A stretch of DNA of 64,000 bases from Lacticaseibacillus zeae DSM 20178 = KCTC 3804 (GTDB lineage: Bacteria > Bacillota > Bacilli > Lactobacillales > Lactobacillaceae): positions 1 to 64,000 of the forward strand of contig NZ_BACQ01000062.1 of NCBI RefSeq assembly GCF_000260435.1, given 5' to 3'. Below are positions 25,559-34,584 of this stretch, one piece after another (position 1 is the first letter of the stretch; each line of letters opens with the position of its first letter). The notes beneath the pieces were generated by a model, which was given only the letters and a program-made list of their open reading frames with translations, searched no databases and was not told where the DNA came from. Position numbers and translations under genes: made by a program.

Positions 25559-27493
25559 TTGAAAGATAAGAAGCTGTTGATTCTGGACTTTTTACTGAAG
25601 CACGGCACAGTTCACTACGATCAAATTGCCGAAGCGACCGGGCTTTCCGAGCGCACAGTTGGCAATTACTTAAATCGGCTGGACGCGGATTTATCACCGT
25701 ATGCCGTCAAATTAGTGCGCAAGCGCAATGTCGGCGTGTCTTTAGACGGACCGGCGGACCAAAAAGCCCATTTGTTACGCAGCATTCATGGTCAGGAAGG
25801 GTTCACCTCGCAAACAGCACGTGAGCATTATCTGATGATCAAGTTGTTGCTGACCAATCGGCCGTATACCCTCAGCAAGCTTGCTGACGACCTATTTGTT
25901 AGCCGCCGCACCATCGACAACGACTTTAAGTCCGTCAAGCGAGTCTTCCGAGAAAATCACGTAACCGTGCAAACTAGCCGAACCGGCATCCAAGTGACAG
26001 CCTCCGAATCACGGCGGCGCCATATGTTGGCAAAATTACTTCGCGGCTACTGGGGTGAAAGCCTGTCCGTTGCCAAGCAAAAAGACGGCGAGGTGGTCCA
26101 GCAGATTCATTTGCCGGCGTATCTGAATCATTTAGTCAATCCAGCGACCACCAAGGCGGTTATGCAGAGCTTGGCTGAATTTCTGAAACAGTCAGACTTG
26201 ATCTTTTCAGATTATGCACTGCAATCGTTGGCCATTCATCTTATCATCGCTTGCGAGCGCCCAAAAAAAACCGCGCCTGCACCGGTCCACCCAGCGCCAC
26301 TGCTGCCTGAAACCAAGCAATTATTAACCCTTGTGACTAAGCATGTGCACCGGACACTGGATAATGCCGATGCGCAACAGATCAACGCCCACATCGCAGC
26401 GATTCTGGATCGGCAGGTCAGTGATGCGCCGGCCGCAAGTATTGAGGATCAGGCAGCACCGGTGCTTAGACAGCAGATTGCCGGGTGGCTAACCGGGATA
26501 TCGCCAGACACACGGCTGCTGGACGATTTAAGCGTTCATCTCAGCGGCGCTCTGGCCCGGATTTCCCAGGGTATGACGATTCCCAATCCATACACGGAAG
26601 AGATCAAACGCAATTTTCCAATGGCGTTTGATGCGGCTGCTCAGCTGAGCATGGCCGTTGCGAAACACTATCATGTCACTTTCAACGATGACGAGTCCGG
26701 CTTTCTCGCCCTACATTTCGAATCCTTCTTCGAACGGCAACATGCCGCAGATCGCATTTCAACGGTGGTGGTTTGTTCCAGCGGTGTCGGGACCAGCCGT
26801 TTGCTTGCTCAACGCTTGGAAGAACGCTTCCGCGAAAAGCTAGTCATCACGCGGACAATCGGCTTGGCAGACCTGATGCGGCAAACGATCCCCGAGACGT
26901 TGATTATCAGCACGGTGCCGATCCAAGGGATGCGCCAACCAGTGGTGATCGTGAATCCGTTGTTGTTGCAACATGACATCGAAAAAGTCGCGCAGCAAGC
27001 TGATCGCCTGCGTTTTGGAACAGATGGCGATGCTTTTCTCAGCCTGTTAGATCCAAAACTGGTTTTGCCGAATTTGCCGCAGACTGATCAACATGCGGCC
27101 ATGCAGGCAATGATTCGGCAACTGACAAAAAACGGTGTGTTTGAAGACGAAACGTTGCCGCTGAAACTGGCCGAAGATCGCGAAAAGCTCGCGACAACGG
27201 CGATGCGCCTCGTCGCGATTCCCCATATCTCGCCGGAAATGGTTCAGCGGCCGGCAATTGCGCTTGGACTGGCACCCGAAGGCATCGACTGGTCTGGGCA
27301 GAAGGTCAAAGTGGTCTTTTTCCTCGCACTCAATGCGGCTGCACCTGGCGATCAGCGCCGCATTTACCAAGTCATGAATCGAATGATTGATGATCGTCTA
27401 TTTTGTGAAAAGCTGGCACAAAGTCCGACCCCAGCCAGCGCGTTAAAAACCTTATCTGAATATGTTCATAAAGGAGCGAACGGATTTGAATGA
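25559..27493 (+). CDS. PRD-type transcriptional regulator (BglG/MtlR-like) of the following PTS
   Basis: 644 aa in the order: two helix-turn-helix domains (residues 5-60 and 90-145), PRD1 around 190-230, PRD2 around 340-400, an EIIB-like domain with C in VVCSSGVGTSRLLAQRL, and an EIIA-like domain with H in VAIPHISPEM. DNA-binding activators of this build (ManR, MtlR, LicR) are tuned by phosphorylation of PRD, EIIB and EIIA residues by HPr and the cognate EII. Start TTG 25559 lies 8 nt after AAAGGGGGA. It overlaps the next gene (EIIA) by 8 nt and presumably activates this operon. Confidence 0.88.
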   Translation: MKDKKLLILDFLLKHGTVHYDQIAEATGLSERTVGNYLNRLDADLSPYAVKLVRKRNVGVSLDGPADQKAHLLRSIHGQEGFTSQTAREHYLMIKLLLTNRPYTLSKLADDLFVSRRTIDNDFKSVKRVFRENHVTVQTSRTGIQVTASESRRRHMLAKLLRGYWGESLSVAKQKDGEVVQQIHLPAYLNHLVNPATTKAVMQSLAEFLKQSDLIFSDYALQSLAIHLIIACERPKKTAPAPVHPAPLLPETKQLLTLVTKHVHRTLDNADAQQINAHIAAILDRQVSDAPAASIEDQAAPVLRQQIAGWLTGISPDTRLLDDLSVHLSGALARISQGMTIPNPYTEEIKRNFPMAFDAAAQLSMAVAKHYHVTFNDDESGFLALHFESFFERQHAADRISTVVVCSSGVGTSRLLAQRLEERFREKLVITRTIGLADLMRQTIPETLIISTVPIQGMRQPVVIVNPLLLQHDIEKVAQQADRLRFGTDGDAFLSLLDPKLVLPNLPQTDQHAAMQAMIRQLTKNGVFEDETLPLKLAEDREKLATTAMRLVAIPHISPEMVQRPAIALGLAPEGIDWSGQKVKVVFFLALNAAAPGDQRRIYQVMNRMIDDRLFCEKLAQSPTPASALKTLSEYVHKGANGFE

Positions 27494-27941
27494 AGTTAAT
27501 GTCACCACCGATGTTCACACAGATGTTGCGGTTCCCGCCGAGAAGCACGCGGCACTTGGAACTATTGCGACAATTTTAAGCACGAATCGTCCGATTTCAG
27601 CTGATGAGTTGCGCGACAACTTGATTGCACGCGAAGACGAAAGCAGCACAGGATTTGGTAACGGCGTGGCGATTCCACATGCCAAGGTCAACGGATTAAC
27701 CGAACCTTTTGTTGGCGTTGTGACGTTTAAACAGCCTGTTGCGTGGGATTCTTTGGACGGCCAGCCTGTCTCGATCGCCATTGTCCTGGTAATGCCGGAT
27801 CAAAACGGTGCGGACAAGTTGCATCTGAAAATGTTGTCGAAACTGGCGCGTAAGTTAATGGATGATGATTTTATCAAAGCCTTGAAGGACGCGCAGCACG
27901 ATGGTTCGCAAATGACCAAAGTTCTGGATCGGGTTTTATAA
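27486..27941 (+). CDS. PTS subunit IIA, fructose/mannitol family
   Basis: Cytosolic phosphocarrier of 151 aa. The active histidine is H65 in GNGVAIPHAKV, the family signature. It accepts phosphate from HPr and passes it to the IIB domain of the next gene. The start is taken as TTG 27486, 9 nt after AAAGGAG (27470-27476). ATG 27462, upstream of that site, would add eight residues lying on the ribosome site. Confidence 0.9.
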   Translation: MNEVNVTTDVHTDVAVPAEKHAALGTIATILSTNRPISADELRDNLIAREDESSTGFGNGVAIPHAKVNGLTEPFVGVVTFKQPVAWDSLDGQPVSIAIVLVMPDQNGADKLHLKMLSKLARKLMDDDFIKALKDAQHDGSQMTKVLDRVL

Positions 27942-27959
27942 AATAAGGGGGAATTTTTG

Positions 27960-29402
27960 ATGGCAAGTTTTGTTGGTGTTACCAAATGTCCGGTTGGCAT
28001 TGCCCACACCTATATGGCAGCCGAAAAGCTGCAAAAAACCGGGCAAGCTGACGGATACAAAGTTAAAGTTGAAACGCAAGGCGCGTCAGGCACTGAAGAT
28101 GGTTTAACCGCCGATGAGATTAAAGCTGCTGATTTTGTTGTTTTGGCCATTGATGTTGCGATTGATGGCATGGAACGGTTTGTCGGCAAGCGCGTTGTCT
28201 TTTCAACGACGGCGGAAGCGATTAAGGATCCGCAAAAGTTAGTCGATGAAGGTAAGCATGTCGATGTTTATACTGGCGAAAAGCAGCATCAGGATGAAAC
28301 AGCAGCAACCGAAGCTGAAGATACGTCACATGAGCAAAGCCCAGTGATTAAACAACTGCTCAACGGGGTTTCCCACATGATTCCGTTTGTTGTCATTGGT
28401 GGTTTATTTATTGCGTTGTCCATCGCGCTGGGTGGTCACGCGACCGCTAAAGGGATGGTGGTTGCCCCGAATACAATTTGGTCAACGATGAATCAAATCG
28501 GCAACATTGGCTTTAGCTTGATGATTCCGATTCTGGCAGGCTTTATTGCGTATGCGATTGCCGGACGTGCGGCCTTGGCTCCAGCGATGGTTGGCGCAAT
28601 GGTCTCTAACACCCCAGCCATTTTAGGCACCAAAGCAGGAACCGGTTTTCTAGGCGCTATTCTGGTTGGTTATGCTGCTGGTTATTTAACCAAGTGGATG
28701 AACTCCTGGCCGATTCCTAAGAGTCTGCGGGCCGTGATGCCGATTTTCGTCATTCCACTGCTTGGTACCGCGATTATCAGTGCGGCCTTTGTCTATCTGC
28801 TGGGCAGTCCGATTTCCTGGTTGATGACCGCATTGCAAAACCTGTTGACGTTCTTGTCCAAGAGTCCGTCCACGAGTGTCGTCTTAGGGCTTGTTTTAGG
28901 CGCCATGGTTTCGATTGATATGGGTGGTCCGATCAACAAGGTTGCCTTTCTTTTCGGGGTCGCGTCCATTACTGCGGGCACGCCTGAAATTATGGGTGCC
29001 GTTGCCTGTGCCATTGCCGTACCACCGCTGTCATCCGGGATTGCGACATTGTTCAAGTCAGAATTGACTAGCGACGAAGAAAAGACAGCTGGCGTATCGG
29101 CCATTTTGATGGGGCTGATCGGTATTACCGAAGGCGCGATTCCGTTAGCAACCGCGCATCCTAAGCAAGTCTTCCCGGGCATTATTATCGGTTCCGGGGT
29201 GGCCAGTGCCGTGGGGATGGTCTTCCACATTACCGATGCCGTGCCGCATGGCGGACCGATTGTCGGTGTGCTAGGTGCGACGAACAACTTAGGCTTATTC
29301 TTCCTGTCAATTTTAATCGGGGTCATTGTCTCGACCGCCATTATCGTATTCCTCAAGCAGCGCGCCGTTGCCCATCAAAAGAGCATGGCATCTGCTGAAT
29401 AA
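27960..29402 (+). CDS. PTS subunit IIBC, fructose family
   Basis: 480 aa. The IIB domain (1-100) has the phospho-cysteine C10 in GVTKCPVGIAHTYMAAEKL. A hydrophilic linker rich in Glu and Gln follows. A IIC domain of about nine helices from residue 135 carries GGHATAKG and the conserved MGGPINKVAF and EGAIPLATAHP. It imports and phosphorylates a hexose. A fructose-type IIBC next to a mannose-6-phosphate isomerase gene suggests mannose, fructose or a mannosyl compound. A terminator-like hairpin follows the stop. Confidence 0.9.
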   Translation: MASFVGVTKCPVGIAHTYMAAEKLQKTGQADGYKVKVETQGASGTEDGLTADEIKAADFVVLAIDVAIDGMERFVGKRVVFSTTAEAIKDPQKLVDEGKHVDVYTGEKQHQDETAATEAEDTSHEQSPVIKQLLNGVSHMIPFVVIGGLFIALSIALGGHATAKGMVVAPNTIWSTMNQIGNIGFSLMIPILAGFIAYAIAGRAALAPAMVGAMVSNTPAILGTKAGTGFLGAILVGYAAGYLTKWMNSWPIPKSLRAVMPIFVIPLLGTAIISAAFVYLLGSPISWLMTALQNLLTFLSKSPSTSVVLGLVLGAMVSIDMGGPINKVAFLFGVASITAGTPEIMGAVACAIAVPPLSSGIATLFKSELTSDEEKTAGVSAILMGLIGITEGAIPLATAHPKQVFPGIIIGSGVASAVGMVFHITDAVPHGGPIVGVLGATNNLGLFFLSILIGVIVSTAIIVFLKQRAVAHQKSMASAE

Positions 29403-29409
29403 CGCAAAT

Positions 29410-29442
29410 CAGCCCGCTGCGCATCTCTTGCGTAGCGGGCTG
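29410..29442 (+). terminator. Terminator-like hairpin after the PTS operon
   Basis: CAGCCCGCT/AGCGGGCTG with an inner GCGC/GCG. The T-tract after it is poor, so read-through to manA is possible. Confidence 0.5.
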
Positions 29443-29675
29443 TCAGTGTTTCCAAACACCAAAGATCATCTTAGTAGTTAATTGTGATGAAACGTTGAAC
29501 CAATTAACGAGTTTGGTTAATTTTAAAAAATGATAATGCGCTATTTTGATGAAGGGGAGCACGCGATACCGGATGATTGGCCTAGAGCAATCGTGTATAA
29601 TGGGAGTCGATAGCAGGAAAAGCAGTTATGACACAGCGAACTGCTGGTAAACGTGACTAAAAGGAAGTGGATCTT

Positions 29676-30647
29676 TTGACAGAACCATTATTTTTGAAAC
29701 CATACTTTAATCCTAAAATTTGGGGTGGGCGCAAACTTAAAACAGAATACGGGTTTGATATCCCGGACGGTAAAATCGGTGAAGCCTGGATTATCTCAGG
29801 GCATCCGCATGGACCGGCGACAATCGAAAACGGGCCGCTCAAAGGCAAAACCTTGCGTGAGGCATGGCACGAAGACCCGGCTTATTTCGGACCGCAACAT
29901 AGTCAGGAATTTCCACTTTTGGTGAAAATTCTGGATGCCGAAGCGAGCTTAAGTGTGCAGGTGCACCCGGATGACGCATACGCCGCTGCCCATGAAGCCA
30001 AGGGCGAGCTGGGTAAAACCGAATGCTGGTATATTTTGCAAGCTGATCCGGGATCTTACTTAATCTACGGTCATCATGCCAAGACGCGCGAGCAACTGAA
30101 GGACATGATCGAGGCCGGCGATTGGGAGCATCTGTTGCGCAAATATCCGGTGAAAACCGGTGACTTTGTTTATGTGCCAAGCGGGACGATCCATGCGCTT
30201 AACAAGGGGATTGTCGCTTTGGAAACCCAGCAGAGTTCAGATACGACATATCGGCTGTATGATTATGACCGAACCGACGATCAAGGTCATAAGCGCGAAC
30301 TGCACATCAAGCAAAGCCTTGACGTGACCACCGTGCCATCCCAGGATCCTAAGCTGGACATTACCAAGCAGCAAGTACCAGGCGGCCAGATCACGACCTT
30401 TGTCAAGCCACCGTTGTCGCCACATTTTGCCGTTTATCGCTTGGATATTGACGGTACAATGCCGTTTACCCAGCAAGCACCTTATACCAATGTCACCGTT
30501 CTCGAAGGCGAAGGCACCTTCACGGCAGATGGCCAGGATTATCCGATCAAAACCGGTGACAGCTTCCTGATTCCTAACCAAATCAAGGCATGGCAGTTCA
30601 CTGGAAAGCTGGCTATTGTTACATCGACACCGGGTGCGGACGCTTAA
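29676..30647 (+). CDS. manA: Mannose-6-phosphate isomerase, class I
   Basis: Zinc-dependent cupin isomerase of 323 aa converting mannose-6-phosphate and fructose-6-phosphate. Metal-site motifs are seen: VQVHPDDAYA (Gln and His), GKTECWYIL (Glu) and PSGTIHAL (His). The N-terminal KPYFNPKIWGG is typical of the Bacillus/Lactobacillus short type. Start TTG 29676 lies 9 nt after AAGGAA; GTG 29667 abuts the Shine-Dalgarno sequence and is less likely. A possible -10 TATAAT at 29596-29601 suggests its own promoter. It links the upstream PTS product to glycolysis. Confidence 0.93.
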   Translation: MTEPLFLKPYFNPKIWGGRKLKTEYGFDIPDGKIGEAWIISGHPHGPATIENGPLKGKTLREAWHEDPAYFGPQHSQEFPLLVKILDAEASLSVQVHPDDAYAAAHEAKGELGKTECWYILQADPGSYLIYGHHAKTREQLKDMIEAGDWEHLLRKYPVKTGDFVYVPSGTIHALNKGIVALETQQSSDTTYRLYDYDRTDDQGHKRELHIKQSLDVTTVPSQDPKLDITKQQVPGGQITTFVKPPLSPHFAVYRLDIDGTMPFTQQAPYTNVTVLEGEGTFTADGQDYPIKTGDSFLIPNQIKAWQFTGKLAIVTSTPGADA

Positions 30648-30720
30648 TGGCAAGCGGTGCCAGTTGTTCGGACATTAGTTACATCCAAAAGATCGAGACA
30701 CAAGCCACGGTTAAAATGTA

Positions 30721-30779
30721 AAAGAGAAGGCATCCGAGAATCGCACGCATGCAGCGATCGGGAGTGCGTTCTCTTTTTT
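30721..30779 (+). terminator. Terminator downstream of manA
   Basis: AAAGAGAA pairs with TTCTCTTT around an imperfect inner stem, followed by TTTTTT. The 688 bp from manA to the next gene hold this, the cruciform element and the gnb control region. Confidence 0.6.
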
Positions 30780-30819
30780 AGTTTCTGGATAAATATACCG
30801 TTAAGAACATTAAGCACTA

Positions 30820-31000
30820 GTGCCAAAGCGGAGCAATCGGAGGCCAGATGGGGCTCAGCTGTGAAATTGATGTTGGTGGGGCGCTTTTTGCCCCGCCTAC
30901 ATCAAGGCCGAGCTTAGAGACTCTGCCGGTTTTGCAGAGGCTCTAAGTCGTGCCCACAGCGTTCCAGCACCATCTGGCCGGAGATTGCGTAGTTTGGCAC
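30820..31000. repeat. Cruciform element of 181 nt, possible mobile or structured repeat
   Basis: Outer arms GTGCCAAA-n5-GCAATC-n3-GGCCAGATGG (30820-30851) and their near-perfect inverse (30970-31000) close a long stem, extended by GCTGTG/CACAGC. Inside are two strong hairpins: TTGATGT-n2-GGNGGGGC with its complement (30867-30905), and CTTAGAG-n3-CTGC with GCAG-n3-CTCTAAG (30913-30947). The result is a three-way junction on either strand. No ORF is inside. No second copy occurs in the window. Terminal inverted repeats without a transposase suggest a MITE-like element. Confidence 0.65.
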
Positions 31001-31106
31001 GGCTTGGGACCTATTGCCTAAGTCTTCCTACATCGTTCAGAAGAAAGTGAGGCTCTCCTTTTTTGATAGTTTTAACTTGCTCAGCGCCAAAAAAATTAGC
31101 CAAAAA

Positions 31107-31320
31107 TGAGAACGCTTTCGTATTGATATTTTTATATCGAACAGTTGGTTAAGTCAGTGAAAATCTGAATATTTGCGTCTGTGGTATCTTTTCATGACAA
31201 GATCATGTGACTGGTATGGACCACGTCAAATAAAAAAGGCAGATTCACCAGATTAGAATTAGATCGTTTCCGTTGACAATCAGAAGTGCAAGCGCATACA
31301 CTACTAAGTGGTTGGTACCA
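31107..31320 (+). promoter_or_regulatory. gnb control region: cre, two GntR-type operators and promoter
   Basis: A cre-like TGAGAACGCTTTCG (31107-31120, one mismatch) is followed by two TGGT-n4-ACCA operators of the NagR/DasR type: TGGTATGGACCA (31212-31223) and TGGTTGGTACCA (31309-31320). A promoter TTGACA (31273-31278) with TACACT (31297-31302) lies between them, so the second operator covers the transcription start. This fits repression by the product of the next gene plus carbon catabolite control. Confidence 0.6.
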
Positions 31321-31335
31321 CGTGGAGGTGAGGAT

Positions 31336-32052
31336 ATGGAAAAGGTTCCGTTGACTAAACAGCTGGTAAATCAGCTGGAGACATTTATCAAAGAAAAACT
31401 TCAGCCCAATGACAAGTTGCCGTCCGAGCGGGATCTTAGCGAACTGTATCATGTCAGCCGAAACACGGTTCGGTCAGCGCTGAACGAATTGTTTCTACGC
31501 GGTTTCATTTATCGCAGTACCGGTAAAGGAACGTTTGTGGCGGAACGATTCGACGAGCGAACCGATGTCAGCGGCTCGTACAGTTTTACCAAACAGATGC
31601 TAGCCATGGATCGCCAACCCGTGACCAAGATTCAGCGGCTAGAAAAAATCGCGGTACCGGCAAGTATTGCCAAGCGGATGCGCATCGATCCCGGGACGCC
31701 GGTGTATGTATTGGATCGGCTGCGAATTGCGGACAAGTTACCGATGATGATCGAGCGCAGTTACTTACCGGCGTTAACCGTGCCGGATCTTGAAAAAGAC
31801 GCCTTGGCCAAGTCACCGTTGTATGACTGGTTGGAAGAGCACTACGGCATCCATATTGCCTCGGTTGACGAAGCGTTCTTCGCCGGCTTGGTTTCACCGG
31901 AAGACGCCAAGTTGCTCCGGGTTGCGCCGGCATCGGCGTGCTTGAACATTCGGCGGACGACTTTTGCAGACACTGGCGAAATCGTCGAGTATACCTTGAG
32001 CGTGGCGCGGGCTGATCAATTTGTTTATCACGTTCATCATGTTAATCACTAG
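31336..32052 (+). CDS. gnbR: GntR/HutC-family repressor of the gnb operon
   Basis: 238 aa. Winged helix at residues 1-75 (PSERDLSELYHVSRNTVRSALNELFLRGFIYRSTGKGTFV). A C-terminal UTRA effector domain follows, like NagR/YvoA, which bind amino-sugar phosphates. ATG 31336 follows GGAGGTGAGG; the frame upstream runs through the promoter. It is the first gene of an eight-gene operon in the same order as L. casei gnbREFGBCDA. The operators just upstream suggest it represses its own operon. Confidence 0.88.
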   Translation: MEKVPLTKQLVNQLETFIKEKLQPNDKLPSERDLSELYHVSRNTVRSALNELFLRGFIYRSTGKGTFVAERFDERTDVSGSYSFTKQMLAMDRQPVTKIQRLEKIAVPASIAKRMRIDPGTPVYVLDRLRIADKLPMMIERSYLPALTVPDLEKDALAKSPLYDWLEEHYGIHIASVDEAFFAGLVSPEDAKLLRVAPASACLNIRRTTFADTGEIVEYTLSVARADQFVYHVHHVNH

Positions 32053-32065
32053 GAGGATGGATAAT

Positions 32066-33247
32066 TTGTTTGAAAAGACAACTGAAGAATTAACCAAATT
32101 AGGCGCACAGATTACGACAGCGGAGATTAAACAGCAGCCGGAACTGTGGCAAGAAGCATTTGATAATTACACCCGTGACAAAGAAAAGATCACTGCTTTC
32201 TTGAAACAAGTAACGGATGCCGCTAACGGTAAGCAGGTTCGGGTTATTTTCACTGGTGCCGGGAGCTCCCAATATGTCGGCGACACGGTAACCCCGTATT
32301 TGCGGGCACATGGCGATCGCAGCAAATTTGTGTTTGAATCAATCGGTTCAACCGATATCGTATCAGCACCGTATGATTTTTTGGAAGCCGACACACCAAC
32401 GATTCTGGTTTCTTTTGCTCGTAGCGGCAACTCACCAGAAAGCCTGAAGACAGTCGAATTAGCGGAACAAGTGGTGCACAACCTCTATCAAATCAGCATT
32501 ACCTGTGCGCCTGAAGGTCAGTTGGCTAAGAAATCCGCCAGCGAAGACAAGACGTTGTTGCTGTTGCAACCGGCTGGCTCTAACGACAAAGGCTTCGCGA
32601 TGACCGGCAGCTTCTCCTGCATGACATTGAGCGCATTATTAGTATTTGATACCGCTAGTGACGCCGACAAACAACAGTGGGTCAAGGCGATTGCTACGAT
32701 GGGCCAAGAAGTCGTTGACCGCGAAGCTGAAGTTCAAAACGTCATCAATCGCGATTTCGAACGCATCGTTTATCTGGGCTCCGGTAGTCTCGGCGGGTTA
32801 ACCCGTGAAACGCGCCTGAAGGTTTTGGAACTGACGGCTGGTCAATACGCCACGATGTTTGACACCTCGATGGGCTTCCGTCACGGTCCTAAGAGCTTTG
32901 TGAACGACAAGACCTTGCTGTTCGACTTTGTCAGCAACAATGCTTATACCCGTCAATATGACATTGATGTGCTTGAAGAAGTCAAAGGCGACAAGATTGC
33001 CCCATCCGTCATGGCAGTTGGCACCAAGCAAGACCAGAACTTCTCAGGCGAGGGCTTCTATTTTGAAAATGGCCTAAAAGATCTACCTGAAGGTTACCAG
33101 GCTTTGCCAGACGTGATGTTTGCCCAGACTTTGGCACTTTTGGCTTCCATCAAGGTTGGCAACTTACCTGACACCCCATCACCGACCGGAACCGTTAATC
33201 GGGTGGTTAAAGGGGTTATCCTGCACGACTATTCGGGTCAGGAATAA
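32066..33247 (+). CDS. gnbE: SIS-domain sugar-phosphate isomerase/deaminase (AgaS family)
   Basis: 393 aa with two SIS domains: FTGAGSSQYVGDTV and SFARSGNSPESLKTVELAE in the first, YLGSGSLGGLTRETRLKVLELTAG in the second. AgaS-type enzymes convert galactosamine-6-phosphate to tagatose-6-phosphate with release of ammonia. AGGAGG abuts ATG 32057, so TTG 32066, 9 nt on, is the likelier start. By position it corresponds to gnbE of the L. casei operon. The product would flow to the tagatose pathway; a tagatose-6-phosphate kinase gene lies 6 kb downstream. Confidence 0.87.
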   Translation: MFEKTTEELTKLGAQITTAEIKQQPELWQEAFDNYTRDKEKITAFLKQVTDAANGKQVRVIFTGAGSSQYVGDTVTPYLRAHGDRSKFVFESIGSTDIVSAPYDFLEADTPTILVSFARSGNSPESLKTVELAEQVVHNLYQISITCAPEGQLAKKSASEDKTLLLLQPAGSNDKGFAMTGSFSCMTLSALLVFDTASDADKQQWVKAIATMGQEVVDREAEVQNVINRDFERIVYLGSGSLGGLTRETRLKVLELTAGQYATMFDTSMGFRHGPKSFVNDKTLLFDFVSNNAYTRQYDIDVLEEVKGDKIAPSVMAVGTKQDQNFSGEGFYFENGLKDLPEGYQALPDVMFAQTLALLASIKVGNLPDTPSPTGTVNRVVKGVILHDYSGQE

Positions 33248-33323
33248 GGTTGGCGTTGTCATGGTGCAAGTCGGCAAGAAAATCGCGTCGGGTTGCATCG
33301 CTTAAACTGGGAGGCAAATGTTC

Positions 33324-34484
33324 ATGAGTTATTACATTCACGCCGCAAAGTTTTTCCTTAAACATGCGACTGAAATTGGCGGCTATCTGGAAATTACCGA
33401 TGACGGAGAATTCGGCGAGTATCTGCCGGAAAATGCCAAGCCGGATGGCGACATCGTGGAACAACCCGGTAAGCTGATCGCGCCGGGGCTGGTCGATACG
33501 CACATTCACGGCCTTCTGGGTCATGATGTGATGGACAACGATTGGAACGGCATTGAGACAATGAGCCAGAACTTGGTAAAAGCCGGCGTCACCAGCTGGC
33601 TGCCGACCACTTTGACCGGTTCATTCGACCAGCTGAACGACGTCTGCAAAACCATCGCCGCACATGCTGGGGAAGAAACCGGCGCTAAGATCCAAGGCAT
33701 CTATTTTGAAGGCCCGTACTTCACCACTAAACACAAGGGCGCGCAGAATCCTAAGTATTTTAAGAATCCGAGCGAAAAAGAATACGATGCCTGGCAAACG
33801 TCGGCAAATGGCCTCTTGAAAAAGATTGCCATTGCACCGGAACGTGATGGTGCCGTTGCCTTTACGCGGTATGCGACTGCTGACGGAACTGTGGTCGCGC
33901 TTGGTCACAGTGATGCCACGTTTGAACAGGCAAAAGCATGCGTTGATGTCGGTGCGTCAGTCTTCACTCACACGTTTAATGGCATGAGTCCGTTGAATCA
34001 TCGGGAGCCCGGCATGGTCGGTGCCGCGATGTACCTGCAAGGCGTTGACGACGAGTTGATCTGCGACGGTCATCATGTACGGCCGGAAGTTGCCACCACG
34101 TTAATTCGGCTAAAAGGTGCGGAACACATCGCACTGATCACCGATTGCATGCGGGCCGGCATGATGCCGGATGGCGATTATGTCTTGGGTGAATTCCCGG
34201 TTTATGTTAAAGACGGGATGGCACGCATGAAAGATGGCGACAGTCTAGCCGGCTCCGTGTTGGAATTGAAAGATGCATTGACAAATTTGCTGACATGGAA
34301 TGCGGCAACGCCGGAAGCGATCATTTGGATGGCGACCCAAACGCCGGCTGCTTCATGCAACATTGATGGTCAGTGCGGCAGCATTTTACCGGGTCGCGCG
34401 GCTGACTATCTGGTCCTGGATACCGATTTGACGCTGCAGGCCACGTATTTAGACGGCAAAATGGTTTATCAAGCCGAAGCATGA
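33324..34484 (+). CDS. gnbF: N-acetyl-hexosamine-6-phosphate deacetylase (probably GalNAc-6-P)
   Basis: Amidohydrolase-superfamily CE9 enzyme of 386 aa. It has DTHIHG (HxH metal site), the metal glutamate in YFEGPYF, LGHSDATF (His), HTFNGMSPLNHREPG, and the catalytic Asp in LITDCMRAG. It removes acetate from GalNAc-6-phosphate or GlcNAc-6-phosphate, and context favours the former. ATG 33324 is 9 nt from GGGAGG; ATG 33318 is only 3 nt away. It is 76 nt after gnbE. Confidence 0.9.
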   Translation: MSYYIHAAKFFLKHATEIGGYLEITDDGEFGEYLPENAKPDGDIVEQPGKLIAPGLVDTHIHGLLGHDVMDNDWNGIETMSQNLVKAGVTSWLPTTLTGSFDQLNDVCKTIAAHAGEETGAKIQGIYFEGPYFTTKHKGAQNPKYFKNPSEKEYDAWQTSANGLLKKIAIAPERDGAVAFTRYATADGTVVALGHSDATFEQAKACVDVGASVFTHTFNGMSPLNHREPGMVGAAMYLQGVDDELICDGHHVRPEVATTLIRLKGAEHIALITDCMRAGMMPDGDYVLGEFPVYVKDGMARMKDGDSLAGSVLELKDALTNLLTWNAATPEAIIWMATQTPAASCNIDGQCGSILPGRAADYLVLDTDLTLQATYLDGKMVYQAEA

Positions 34485-34584
34485 GAGATTATCTGACACA
34501 AAACCTGTGAAAATCGGGATTAATGTGTGAAACTGAAGAGTGTTAGCAGGACAGCTGTTATGAGTGAAAGGGGGCCAGGCCTTC

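Noticed and set aside
28793-29356. Minus-strand frame of 187 codons
   Set aside because: Antisense to the PTS IIBC gene; such frames are common opposite GC-rich membrane-protein genes here.
31001-31106. Further small gene between the cruciform element and the gnb promoter
   Set aside because: No frame with a ribosome site; nothing but A/T-rich spacer and a T-run.
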